Notes under the pieces: generated by a model
Databases searched by the model: none
Seen by the model: the letters and a program-made list of their open reading frames with translations, nothing else
What the model was told of the DNA's origin: nothing
Program-made: the position numbers and the translations under genes
Assembly: GCA_011037195.1 (NCBI GenBank)
Contig: JAAEAF010000214.1
Span: 248,001-312,000, forward strand
Reading direction: 5' to 3'
DNA: 64,000 bases
Source: Triatoma infestans
Lineage: Eukaryota; Arthropoda; Insecta; Hemiptera; Reduviidae
In this document: positions 33,823 to 45,064 of the stretch, piece by piece
Layout of the letters: every line of letters begins with the position of its first letter
Numbering within the stretch: the stretch's first letter is position 1

Positions 33823-34672
33823 ATGTGAACAGCATAGCTCAAAAACGAAAAACCGTAGAAAGTTGAAACTTGATATTCCGTTTAGGTATCACCATGGGAT
33901 CTGACAGTACGTTATCTGTCAAAATTCCTCAACCGGAAGTACCACTTTACTAGTTGGATTTTTTACTTTTTTGCGATTTTCTCAAAAATGGCTCCGACGA
34001 TTTTCTTTAAACTTGAAATATCAACCACATATTCAAAGAGCTACAACTTTTATTTGAAACATTTCTCCGGGAAAATGCAATGAAGGGCACTTTTGGGGGA
34101 GGGGTGGAGTTAGGTTTCCATGTAAAGTGCTATTTCAGTTTATTAGACAGTTCTGTCATCTAAATAATGTTAATTAGAATTAAATATGTTGTTGAAATTC
34201 CGAGTTTGAAAAAATTGGATAACCGGAAGTGCGTTTACTTTACCACTTTATTAAATGATTTATTCTCTTTTTCGCAATTTTCTCAAAAATGGCTTCGACG
34301 ATTTTTTTGAAACTTCATATATAAATTAAACATGCAAAGATCTACATCTTTTATTTAAAACATTTCTTTGGGAAAATTCTTTTAAGGGCACTTTTAGGGG
34401 AGGGGTGGGGTTATGTTTTTCTCTAAAGTGCTATCATAGTTGATTATACAATTCTATCATCCAAACATAATTAATTAGAAATAAATAGATGGCTGAAATT
34501 CAGTTTCAAGAAAATTAGTAAACCGGAAGGGCGCTTTTACTGAACAGTTTTTTCAGTTTTCGACGAATTTCATTCAAATTTGGTACACAAACTATGAAAT
34601 TTGTCAATTATAATTTTGAGAACTGGAGTAAGAGAAAGTTGTGTGAGTGTTTCACACCAGATTTTTTTTTTT
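33657..34672 (-). mobile_element. R1k repeat, full inverted copy
   Basis: On the plus strand it opens CTTTCTCTTACTCCTAAGAG and closes with TGTGAGTGTTTCACACCAGA. CCGGAAGT motifs lie at 33933 and 34223, and a one-base variant at 34523. A (TG)n tract lies at 33785-33806. Confidence 0.85.
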
Positions 34673-36259
34673 TTTTTTAGGACAATATTCTATTTCTTTG
34701 AAGAAAAATCTAAATAATTTTCCAATCTTTTCTATAAAATCCATTGTTGCTTATAAATTTATTTATTACTGACTAGTGAAAATTGTTAGCGAAATATTGC
34801 TTCTTTAGCGGAAATTTTCTTTGATATACTAAACCATATCATATGGGAAAAATAAAAGTTCCATAAAAAAAACATGAGAGAAAATAAATTTACATATTGT
34901 ATAACACTTTATGACCTGGAAATATTGTTAACCTTTAGCTTAAAAATAAGAAAGATGGAAAAAAAAAAAAAACGATTTAGGTGTAATATACACATTGGGT
35001 GAAGGTATATTTAACGGTTGAATGCTAGTCAAAAAGTACTTAATATAAAAGACCAAGTTTATTGATGTTCATTGAAGCTGTAATATACATAATAATGAGG
35101 AAAATAATGTGGTAAGCTATCTTTAAAATTATGTAAAGTGAATATTTTATTTATTATAAGAATTTTGAATAAAATCAAAATTTACGTAGTTTTATATTTA
35201 GAAAACTGTTAGTAATTAATTTTTTTTTTTTTTAATTAAATTATTATAAAAAGAGGGGAGAACTCTTAGAACAAATACGCAGTGTTGCCAACGTTGAAAA
35301 TTAAAAAAAAAAAAACATAATTTTACGTCCAACAGAAACAACGATGTTAACGGCATATTTTACTATTATCACAACTGTTAAATTGTTCTGGATTTAAATC
35401 AGTACTCCGCATACACAGTATAATATTGTATCTTCACCTATTTGTACCGGCTATCTAAACTTCAGTAAGGAAACTTTAAGCTTGGTAAGCATACTATTCA
35501 ACCAATAACCCAAACACACAACTAAAACTAGATAAGAACGTTCTGTTGTATCAAAAGTTATTTAGCGATTCACTTTTAAACCTTACTTTTGTTTAATGTT
35601 CGAAGTTTTATTTAACTGAGACAATCAGAAAAGATCTTCCAAATAAAAAAAATATTTGGACAAACAAACATAGAAATTGATTTTAATTATTTCAATATAG
35701 TACCTGATTAGGGTGCTCGCAATTTAAACGGGCCACTTTTGAAATAACTCTTAAACGAAGCAAGATATTTAAAAAGTGAACATAATGTTTGTTGAAGTAT
35801 TTTCGCTCTAGTTTATGATGGTGTTGATGTTTTGTTGACTTTATTGCCGCCTTATACCTTAAATCGGTGGCTGAATGTGGCGATTTCCATTTGACCCCCA
35901 CTTTTTACTACTGTATTGAAAACTATAAAAAAAAATAAAGAAAAATTCCGCTAATTTTACTTCAATATTTTCAAACCGTTGCCGAGATATTCAACAACAA
36001 AGATTCAATTTTCGTCGTTGTTTCCTATTTTTCTGTTTCGTAAACTACGTATATCAAAAGTGGATTTTCTTATTAATTTCGAATAAATAAGTGGGTTCAA
36101 ATGCTGATAAAAATTAAAAGCTACTTTAAAACCAAAAGGGAACTTAAAAATCAGATAAACCATCATTAAAACAAAACGATATTCCAGTATATTTTCTATT
36201 TATTCAAAATGACTTCCTCGGCTAAAACGGCACGTGCGCAGTCGCCGCCCAGCATATGA

Positions 36260-36790
36260 AGTTGCTAATCATAACATGTCTGCCGGAATTGCTATCAGGA
36301 AGTTTGGATTAAGTCTTCCCTAGGTGCTTCTGGAGATGTTGTTTTCTTGTTATAAATTTTTTTATTTGAGATATCGCCAAAGAAAACTTGGTGGTCTCAG
36401 TCGCCGCTCCATGTTACTGAACATCTCATTCACTTCTCTCCTCTCGACTAAGGCATAGGGCGCAAGTCAACCATCTTGTTGGAACCCGTCTTATTTGGCA
36501 TTCAATGGCAGGCATCCCCAGCAACTGTTGTAAGTCTTGGCGAATAAAATTAGCGTATTCTTGCCCATTTAAGGTACCTGGCGGGAAGTATGGGCCAATA
36601 GTTTTGTCTCCAACTATTCAGCACTATACATTATAACAGATAGATGTTTAGTAACCGCTGGATCGAGAGTCAGAGGCCGCTAAGCTGGCCTTCCAAATCG
36701 CCAGATTTCTTGTAACGTTGATGTTTTTTGTGCCAAGGAACCAAAAACTCCAGAAGCCCTTAGAGAAGACTTAAAATCCAAACCTCCTTA
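36260..36790 (-). pseudogene. Mariner-related DDE transposase remnant
   Basis: The minus strand of the palindrome loop keeps, across frames with stops, GQEYANFIRQDLQQLLG, then FQQDG followed by LAPYALVERREVNEMFSNM. This matches the region around the second catalytic Asp (W-F-Q-x-DG) in the transposase group that carries DUF4817. An upstream IGPYF-like block is also visible. No intact reading frame exists, and the last acidic residue region is scrambled. Its position between inverted arms supports the view that the palindrome is one transposon. Confidence 0.65.
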
Positions 36791-37048
36791 GCAATTCCGG
36801 CAGACATGATATAATTAGCAACTTCATATGTAGGGCAGCGACTGCGCTTGTGCCGTTTAAGCCGAGGAAGTCATTTTGAATAAATAGGAAATATTTTTTT
36901 TATCTATTTTTTGTAAATAAATTGGAATATTGTTTTGATTTAATGATGTTTTACCTGATTTTTAAGTCCCTTATGATTTTAAAGTAACTTTTAAGTTTTA
37001 TCAGCATTTGAACCCACTTATTTATTCGAAATTAATAAGAAAATCCGC

Positions 37049-37360
37049 ATCAGAGACATTTTCCATGGTAGCCTGCTTCTTTGTGGTCATCGACCGGTTT
37101 CGGGCGTTCACCCATCTTCAGGATGCGTTTGTCAGATAGAGTGATAACACAAACTTGCACAGAGCAAATTCAGTTTATACACTGAAGTGTAAGTATATAC
37201 ATAGGAGTGTATAAACTGAATTCGCTCTGTGCAAACGCTGACAAACGCATCCTGAAGATGGGCGAACGCCCGAAACTGGTCGATGACCACAAAATGAAGC
37301 AGTACCACGGAAAATATCTCTGATGCTTTCCAGTTCTGCGGATACAACCACCACAATAAG
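37049..37360. repeat. Head-to-head pair of hammerhead-like repeats
   Basis: A minus-strand copy (core 37089-37125) and a plus-strand copy (core 37247-37284) face each other across GTATATACATAGG. The inserted block is flanked by AATAAGAAAATCCGC (37034-37048) and AATAAGAGAAAATCCGC (37355-37371). The opposite palindrome arm at about 36060-36075 shows the empty site, so this arrived after the palindrome formed. Variable-length duplications and inverted dimers are known for Penelope-like elements. Confidence 0.65.
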
Positions 37361-38465
37361 AGAAAATCCGCTTTTAATTTTAGTTTACGAAACAGAAAAA
37401 TAGGGGAAAAAACGACGAAAATTGAATCTTTATGGTTAAATGTCTCGGCAAGGGTTTGAAGTATTGAAGTGAAATTAACGGCATTTTTCTTCATTATTTT
37501 TAATAATTTTCAATACAGTAGTAAAAAGTGGGAATCAAAAGGAAGTCACCACTTTCAACCACCGATTTAAGGTATAAAAGACGGCAATAAAGTAAAAAAA
37601 AAAAAATCAACACCATCATAAACTAGAGTGAAAATACTTCAAGAAACGTCATGTTCACTTTTTAGATATCTTGCTTCGTTTAAGAGTTATTTCAAAAGTG
37701 CTGCCCGTTTAAATGGGACACCCTAATCAGGTACTATATTGAAATAATTAAAATCAATTTCTATGTTTGTTTGTTTGTCCAAATTTTTTTGTAATTTGGA
37801 AGATTTTTTTCTGATTGTCTCAGTTAAACAAAAGTAAGGTTTAAAAGTGAAGCGCTAAATAACTTTGGGTACAATAGAGCGTTCTTATCTAGTGTTAGTT
37901 GTGTGTTTGGGTTATTGGCTGAATAGTATCCTTACCAAGCTTAAAGTTTCCTTACTGAAGTTTAGATAGACGGTACAAATAGGTAAATATACAATATTAT
38001 TCTATGTATGCAGAGTACTGATTTAAATCTAGAACAATTTAACAGTTGTGATAATAGTACAATGTGCCGTAAACATCATTGTTTCTGTTGGACGTAAAAT
38101 TATGTTTTTTTTTTTTTAATTTTCAACGTTGTCAACACTGCGTATTTGTTCTAAAAGTTCTCCCCTCTTTTTATAATAATTTAAATTTAAAAAAATTAAT
38201 TACTAACTGTTTCTAAATACACATCTACGTAAATTTTGATTTCATTCAAATTCCTATGATAATAAAATATTCAGTTTACATAATTTTAAAGATAGCTTAC
38301 CACTCTTTATTTTCCTCATTATTATGTATATTACAGCTTCAATGAACATCAATAAATTTGTCTTTATTTTACGTAAATTTTGACTAGCATTCTCTCGTTA
38401 AATATACCTTCACCCAATGTGTTATTTCATAAGTGGCCACCTGTTAAATGGGACAACCTGTATTA

Positions 38466-38859
38466 TTGCAAAAAAGATTGGTTTATTAGAACGATTCAGT
38501 CTGTATTTCCCTTCGTGCTCATTTTAAGAAAAATATGAAACCAAATTTTTATAGTACTAGTTCTTGAAAATTGTGGCATAGAATAATTGTCGACAGGGAA
38601 ATGTCACATGATAAAGAAAATAATGTGATTTGAAACAATACCCAACTTTCACTCTTACAGCAGTTAATGCTATTTCAAATTTAATGTTGATTATTTTTAC
38701 CTGAATCTAATATAAATAGAGAGATGTTAGTACATGTACGTATCTACTCAAGGCAGGCAATAGTTTAGTGATTACACTGAAGTCTAGGAGAGAGCGCCAG
38801 TTACATAGAACAAGCCTATATAACATTGGAAATTTAACCATAGAACTTCCTAAAATCAA
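38466..38859. other. Unassigned sequence
   Basis: No gene or repeat is recognised. Confidence 0.35.
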
Positions 38860-39335
38860 CTTATGCAGAAAAATATTTATAATTAAATGATACATTTATA
38901 ACTGTGCAAATAGCATTCGAAGTTTAAAGTAAATCGTTGCAACTGTCTTAAAGGAAATGCCAAAAAAAAAAAAAAAAAAAAAAAAAAAAACAACTAATAA
39001 GTAAAGTCGCATTTCAAATTACCCAATTTTTTTTCAGATTTGGAATTTTAGCACGACATTTACTGTACTTTTCATATTATACAGGTGATACATTTTACTA
39101 AAAAAGTAGTCTAGAGGAAAGTTACTATTTCCCCTGGAACCCCCCCTCCAAAAACACTTTTCCTGGAAAAAAAAATACGTTTTTGAGTTATTTCTTTCAC
39201 ACAAATACATTTTCAGACCATTCATTCGCATTTCGAACTCAGGGGACCTCAAAACATGAATTTCCGGTAAAAATTCAATTTTAAAAATTCGACATGATCG
39301 CAATACTTCGTCTTATCAGGGACAAAGTAAATAGT
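38860..39335 (+). repeat. Diverged R1k fragment
   Basis: It has GTTTAAAGTAAATCGTTG, a poly-A run of about 30 bases (38960-38990), the terminal block CTCAGGGGACCTCAAAACAT and an end in GCAATACTTCGTCTTA. The ETS-like motif is lost here. Confidence 0.65.
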
Positions 39336-39414
39336 ACTCTTTTTTTTCTTTTTTCTTTTTTTTTTTTTAACTTTAAACAATAATATCTCTAAACTCAAGA
39401 ATAACACAGATAAA

Positions 39415-41123
39415 CTTAGATTTTTTATTGAAAAACATTTTCATTCCTGAACAGCATGGTTTTCTACAAACTAGGTCTACTTCTAACTAATCTTTTAATT
39501 TTTCAAAAAAAAGTCTTAAATTCTTTTAAAATTGATAAACAAATGGATGTCATTTACAGATCGACTTCAGTAAAGCGTTTGATGAAGTAAACCATCTTAA
39601 TCTTATGCCAAATTGAGAGGTTATGAATTCAGGGATCCTTTATTTATCATGGTTTACAAGTTCAGTGCCATCACACTGATTAATCGAAGGCAGTGTGATG
39701 GATGCCAGAAATATAGAAATATATTTAATTTGAAATAATCAAAATTATGAAGAAAATGTGACATTCCCTTGCAAAAGAACTATTCAGATAGAAGACCGCC
39801 ATTGTCTACCACTTCTTCTCAACGGGAAGATTTCAACGAACAATTAGGTAGGCATTCCTTCAAGAAGTCTGAAACAGACACCGAAGCAGAACACTTCAGG
39901 AATCAGTGCCAGATATAAGTTAAAACATAAGAGTTTATTCCAACTAATTTCAGTATACTTATAAGCAGATTATTGTGATATTGTAAAGATTAAATTCTTT
40001 TAAAGAATAATATAATTATTTTAAAAAACAGTAGTGCTCTCTTGATTATAACTAATACTTCTCTCTTAAACATACATACTTACAAGCCCTTTTACTAAAC
40101 CACTCGTGCTACACACCAACTACTACTACAAACATACAAAAACAACAGCACACCAAATTACATTTTAGCAGTAGTAAAAAATACAAAATTCTTTTTATAA
40201 TAAAAGTTTTAATTCCTTCTGGTGTTTCACAAGGGTCCCATCTAGGATCTCTTCTTTTTAATTTGTATATAAATGACATCAAATCTCACTTTCTTCAGGT
40301 TAAGTTTTTATATATGCCGATGATCTAAAAATATTTTTCCTTATTAGTTCAGTGAATGATTGTATAATTCTCCAGAGTTTGCTACATGCTTTTTTTAATT
40401 GGTGTAACCACAATGGTAAATTCCTCAACTTATGAAATGTTGCGCTATCACTTTCCATCGTAAATATTCTCCAGTTTTATTTGAATATAAATATAAGTTT
40501 GGAGATCATTCGCTCCACAGAGCTACTTATACTAAAGATCTTCGTATTGTCATGAATCCAAATCAAACCTTTCAAAACCATATTGAAAATGTTTGTAAGA
40601 AAGCTTCTAAGTTACTAGGTTTTATTTCTAGAACTACTGGAGATTTTCATGATGTTTCTGTTATGGTAACTACTTTCAATTCCATAGTACGCACCATTTT
40701 AGAATACAACTCTATTATCTGGTCTCCTTATCACAAATGTTATATCAATAGAACATTCAGAAAAGATTAATAAGGACGATTGGTGTACGTTTAGGCTATG
40801 ATTACAATAACATTCCTTACAATGAAATTTATGGTAGGTTTATAATTTCTTCATTAGAAAACAGACGTTTAATTAATGGCATACTATTTCTGTATAAACT
40901 TTTAAATAACTTTATAGACTGTCCATATCTTTTAAATGAAATTTATTTCAACATACATTCTATTCACACCATAGACACAATAATCTATTTTCAGTACGCT
41001 TTGCACAAACCAATTATTTATATCATTCACCACTTTTAAGAATTTTAACACATGCTAATCTCTTTAAAATTGACTTATTCAATACATCAGCTAAAATGAT
41101 TAGAAGAATAATTGGATTATCAT
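39415..41123 (+). pseudogene. LINE reverse transcriptase, interrupted
   Basis: Before the insertion the plus strand gives IPEQHGFLQTRST, then TDFSKAFDEVNH (first catalytic Asp block, allowing small shifts). After the insertion come IPSGVSQGSHLGSLLFN, LYADDLKIF (catalytic YADD), KASKLLGFISRTTGDF, SIVRTILEYNSIIWSPY, and a tail ending SAKMIRRIIGLS and TAA at 41121-41123. This is the motif order of CR1/Jockey-type non-LTR retrotransposons, which copy their RNA into nicked target DNA. A stop at 40432, a frameshift near 40765 and the LTR insertion inactivate it. Confidence 0.85.
39694..40167 (+). mobile_element. Solo LTR-A inside LINE
   Basis: The insertion begins TGTGATGG, ends ACATTTTA, and is flanked by GCAG on both sides (39690-39693 and 40168-40171). 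Its interior matches the LTR at 19857 closely from GTCTGAAACAGACACCGAAG onward. The first half is more diverged. Confidence 0.8.
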
Positions 41124-41390
41124 AACTTTAACATGATTTTATTTCATTTTGTTTTGTTTCGAATCTATGTTTCCCCTGTTTTCAATGTTTCTTCTATTAT
41201 CTGTGTATTTTTAAAGTATTTTTTTGCATGTAATACTTATTTGTAGCTTATAATCAATGTATGATGGTTGTTTTAGTGAATTGTATTTTGTGTTTGCAAT
41301 TATTTATGTTATATATCAGTGCTGTTTGTATAGTTATTCATAAAAGGGTTATGTTGCCCGTTAATGTAAATAAATAAATAAATAAATAAT

Positions 41391-43362
41391 CATATTCACG
41401 ACTAATATAAGGCGAAATACAATTATTGTAGGTTCCACCTTCACAATAATTATTATTGCCATCTTTTAGATGAACGTCTAATTTATTTTTCTAAATGATG
41501 CCTGAACCTGTTTACAAGATTGATAGAATTCATCAGTTGTCCTTACACAATAGATATTCTCTACATTTTTCTCTTTTTATCCCTTTTGTTCTTTATATGA
41601 TTTAGATTATTTGTGTTTAATTCTTCACGTATATCAGCATTTCTTGTATGGACTGTTAGAGTAAACCTTTACCATTTCTTAGTAATCTCATTTCTGCATT
41701 TTCTATGTTCTTTTTATCTTTTGATTTCGTAATCTATTATTCACTTCTATCCATGAGCAATATTGTTCTAGACAATTTTATTTCCTTTACTTTCCTTTCT
41801 AGAAATGGAATACTTTTTTTTTTTTTTTAAGGATATAGTGCACTGTAGAATAAGCAAACCCCCTTCAATTTCCCTAAGAAATTTCAAGATCAAGGGAGGA
41901 TATTTCCTTTTACCATACCCAACATATATCTAAGCTTCTAAACTTTCTCTGGATAGATGTGTCGCAGCCTGCCAAGAGATAAATTAGCGTATTTTTCTAT
42001 CTCCACACAGACTCTGCAGGTGCTATCGTATCAGTTGCCACCTAAATCTACAATGTTTGTGAAAGTTTTTTGTTTGCTTTAACTGATATTATGTCTTAGA
42101 TATTTTCTGGTCTGGTGCGAGAGATCTCTAGAGTATTTCTACGGGGATTTAAATTTATTTTGATAAATTGATTGGAGCGCTGCAAGAAAAGTTCTATGGC
42201 AATTGACATAGATAACTTGGGGGGGAGATGTAGAGAGACGGCTTGCCGTTTCCCGTTTACCTAGGTCTAGTAATGGCGCAAAGTGCCAATAAAGAACAAG
42301 GAAACCATTATATGAGTAGTATTCGTGCCAACTTTAAAATATTTGCGGTTCAAGAATACTGGAAAGCTGGAAAATTAATTAAGTAAAGTGATGACGACCT
42401 ATATATTTCGTCGTTTCACTTTCTGATGAAATTCAATTTGGAAAATCTAATACAAGTGCCTTTATAATACTCGTACAATACCTCTTACAGTAATATTAGA
42501 TCTAAAAATTAAATTAAATTCTATTCTCACTTTTTCAACAAACTTTATGTTAATATTTAACAATACTGCTTTATGTTTTAATTTTTTTGACAAAATTGAG
42601 TTTGAATATGTTAAACATAAATATTTAATTTAACAACTTATACTGATAATATGAAAATTATTCCATTAAAATCAGTGGATAAAGTTGTACATTAATCTCC
42701 AGAGAGTAAAAAGTTTTTTTCAACTCTCTAAGGATCAGAAGTTAACAAGTGCTTGTTGACACTTCAATTAAACAATTTTTATGTTTAATTCTTTAAAAAG
42801 AACCTATGTACTTAAATAAATATTTATTTAGTGTTTTAAAAATCAACAAATTAATTATATGTAAATTCAATATAATCTATTAAATATTACCTAACCTTCA
42901 CTTTTTCTATACATACATATATAGAAAACATTCACTGATATATATCTCCATCAATTGATATCCCTCTCTTAATATAAACAAAAGTGTTTTCATAAAACTC
43001 ACTTAGATAGTGCCACGATTTGATTTCGCTCTTATAATCTCTGATTCGCGTCAGTAAGATTGTATAATGACACATGAAAGTCATAACAATGTCAAAATGG
43101 TTCCAGCCAGCTGCTATCTTCACAAAGGATGGCAGGAATAAAAGATAATTTCAAGACAAGGCCGCGGCCAAACAAATAAAGCCCTTTTTCAATACAAGAG
43201 TCAATACTTCACATCAAAGCAAGCACCGATAAAGCTGGCCACTGACCTAAATCACTGGTCACCGAACTCTCCAAGGTCGCACAAGGTCGCACACTAGGAC
43301 AGATGTCTTGGTGTGAGTGTTGCTAACACTAATATAAACTTCGCCCCATTGGAAGAGGGGAT
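41391..43362. other. Unassigned AT-rich sequence
   Basis: No supported gene. A slightly GC-richer patch at 42190-42300 and another at 43140-43340 have no recognised identity. Confidence 0.35.
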
Positions 43363-43470
43363 CATTATACTTCAGTACGTCTTATCATTATACACCAGTC
43401 CGTGATTAGATTATTATACACGAGTACGTCATTAGATTATTATATACGACTACATCGTTATACGAGCAGC
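43363..43470. repeat. Short tandem repeat, ~26-bp unit
   Basis: About four imperfect copies of CATTATACACGAGTACGT with a TTAGAT spacer follow one another. The last copy is truncated. Confidence 0.65.
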
Positions 43471-43849
43471 AGTTCCGCCTCCCTATACAGGTTTTACTTA
43501 TACCTATACTTCATAGTTGTGCATCTTAGTTTATTTATTTTAATCATTCCAAATTATTAGTTATTTATCTCCTATTTATTTCCAAGTATTTCTTGTTAAT
43601 AGTTACCATTACTTACGTTTAAATTATTGTATAAATACAGTCTATTTTTATAAATTCAGTGTTAATAATTCGAGCACTAACTTCCAAAAATCTCTAACCT
43701 AACTTCCGCCCTCTTCAAGTCATCTACTACATACCTCAGGAATCACAATAAACGATTCCACTACAATTGACATCACAAAAATAAATTTTACATAAGATGT
43801 TTGTACGGCAATGGCCAGAGGAGTTTTTAAAGAAAAAGAATTATTTGTT

Positions 43850-43892
43850 GCTCTAAGTTTCGGGTACCATTGGTGCCCTTCTTCAGGAGTTC
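43850..43892 (-). ncRNA. Hammerhead-like core, third type
   Basis: The minus strand reads CCTGAAGAAGGGCACC, a short loop, GGTACCCGAAAC, then TTAGAGC. The CTGAAGA and GAAAC boxes surround a GGGCACC/GGTACCC stem. The cleavage-site GTC and a stem I are not evident, so activity is doubtful. Confidence 0.35.
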
Positions 43893-43971
43893 TGTAAAAA
43901 TTTATTGGAGAAAATACATTATTGTACAGTATAGTACATATAAAAAAGTGCATAGCTTTATAAAAAAAAAA

Positions 43972-44795
43972 TCTGGTGTGAAACACTCACACAACTTTCT
44001 CTTATTCCAGTTTTCAAAATTATAACTGACAAAGTTTATAGTTTGTGTACCAAATTTAATGAGATTCGTCGAAAACTGAAAAAAACTGTTCAGTAAATGC
44101 CCACATCCGGTTTATTAATTTTTGTGAAACTCGGAATTTTGGCCATCTATTTATTTATAATTAATTTTGTTTGGATGGTAGAATTTACATTACACTTTAT
44201 AGAAAAACATAACCCCCGCCCCTCCCATAAAAGTGCCCTTAAATGAATTTTCCCAGAGAAATGTTTTAAATAAAAGTTGTAGACCTCTGTATGTTTAGTT
44301 TATATATGACGTTTCAAGAAAATCGTCGGAGCCATTTTTGAGAAAATCACGAAAAAGTGAGAAAATCATTTAGTAAAGTGTTAAAGTAAACGCTCTTCCG
44401 GTCATCGTTTTTTTTTCAAACTCGGAATTTCAACAACATATTCAATTCTAATTAACATTATTTAGATGGCAGAATTGACTAATAAACTGAAATAGCACTT
44501 TAGATGAAAACCTAACCCCATCTCTCCCCCAAAAGTGCCCTTAAATGAATTTTCCTAGAAAAATGTTTCGAATAAAAGTTCTGGCTCTTTGTATGTGTAG
44601 TTGACGCGCTAAGTTTGAAGAAAATCGTCTGAGCCATTTTTGAGAAGTAAAAAAACGAACTAGTAAAGTCGTATTTCAGGTCGAGGAATTTTGACAGATA
44701 ACGTACAGTCTGATCCCATGGTGATTCCTAAACGGAATATCAAGTTTAAACTTTCTACGGCTTTCGTTTTTGAGCTATGCTGGGCACATACACAT

Positions 44796-44835
<40 letters not shown>

Positions 44836-44957
44836 ATTTGCTAAAAACCACTTTTTTGGACTCAGGGGACCTCAAAACGGATATTTCCGTTAAAACTCGA
44901 TATTGAAAATTTGACACGATTATAATACTTCCTCTTCCTAGGAGTAAGAGAAAGTAA
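43972..44957 (+). mobile_element. R1k repeat, full copy
   Basis: The left end TCTGGTGTGAAACACTCACA and AACTTTCTCTTATTCC, and the right hairpin CTCTTCCTAGGAGTAAGAG, delimit it. The three unit starts carry decayed ETS-like motifs (ACATCCGG, CTCTTCCGG, ATTTCAGG). A (CA)n tract lies at 44799-44834. Confidence 0.85.
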
Positions 44958-45064
44958 AAAGTAAAAATTTAAATTAAAGAAATATTACCAGAAGAAATTA
45001 TAAAACAGAAGTGACAGTAAATTAAATAAAATGATATTAACATAAGATAAAATAAGACTGATAA

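Larger units (their letters stand above)
34989..38465. mobile_element. 3.5-kb palindrome around transposase remains
   Basis: The left arm (about 34989-36310) and right arm (about 36785-38425) are inverted copies. CACATTGGGTGAAGGTATA is answered by TATACCTTCACCCAATGTG, and GAAGTTGCTAAT by ATTAGCAACTTC near the loop. Inside both arms lies a TIR-like motif (AGGGTG...TTTAAACGGG at 35707, inverted at 37730). A related TIR (CCATTTAACAGG on the minus strand) lies at the outer right edge near 38445. The right arm is interrupted by an insertion at 37049-37360. It reads as a transposon with very long TIRs or two nested family members. Confidence 0.8.
39410..41390 (+). mobile_element. CR1/Jockey-like LINE split by LTR-A
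   Basis: Reverse transcriptase coding on both sides of an LTR-A insertion is followed by a 3' UTR and an (AAAT)n tail at 41366-41388. The element is 5'-truncated. Confidence 0.8.

Noticed and set aside
43363..43470. CRISPR-like array
   Set aside because: Units are imperfect, contiguous and without unique spacers, in eukaryotic repeat DNA; a simple minisatellite.
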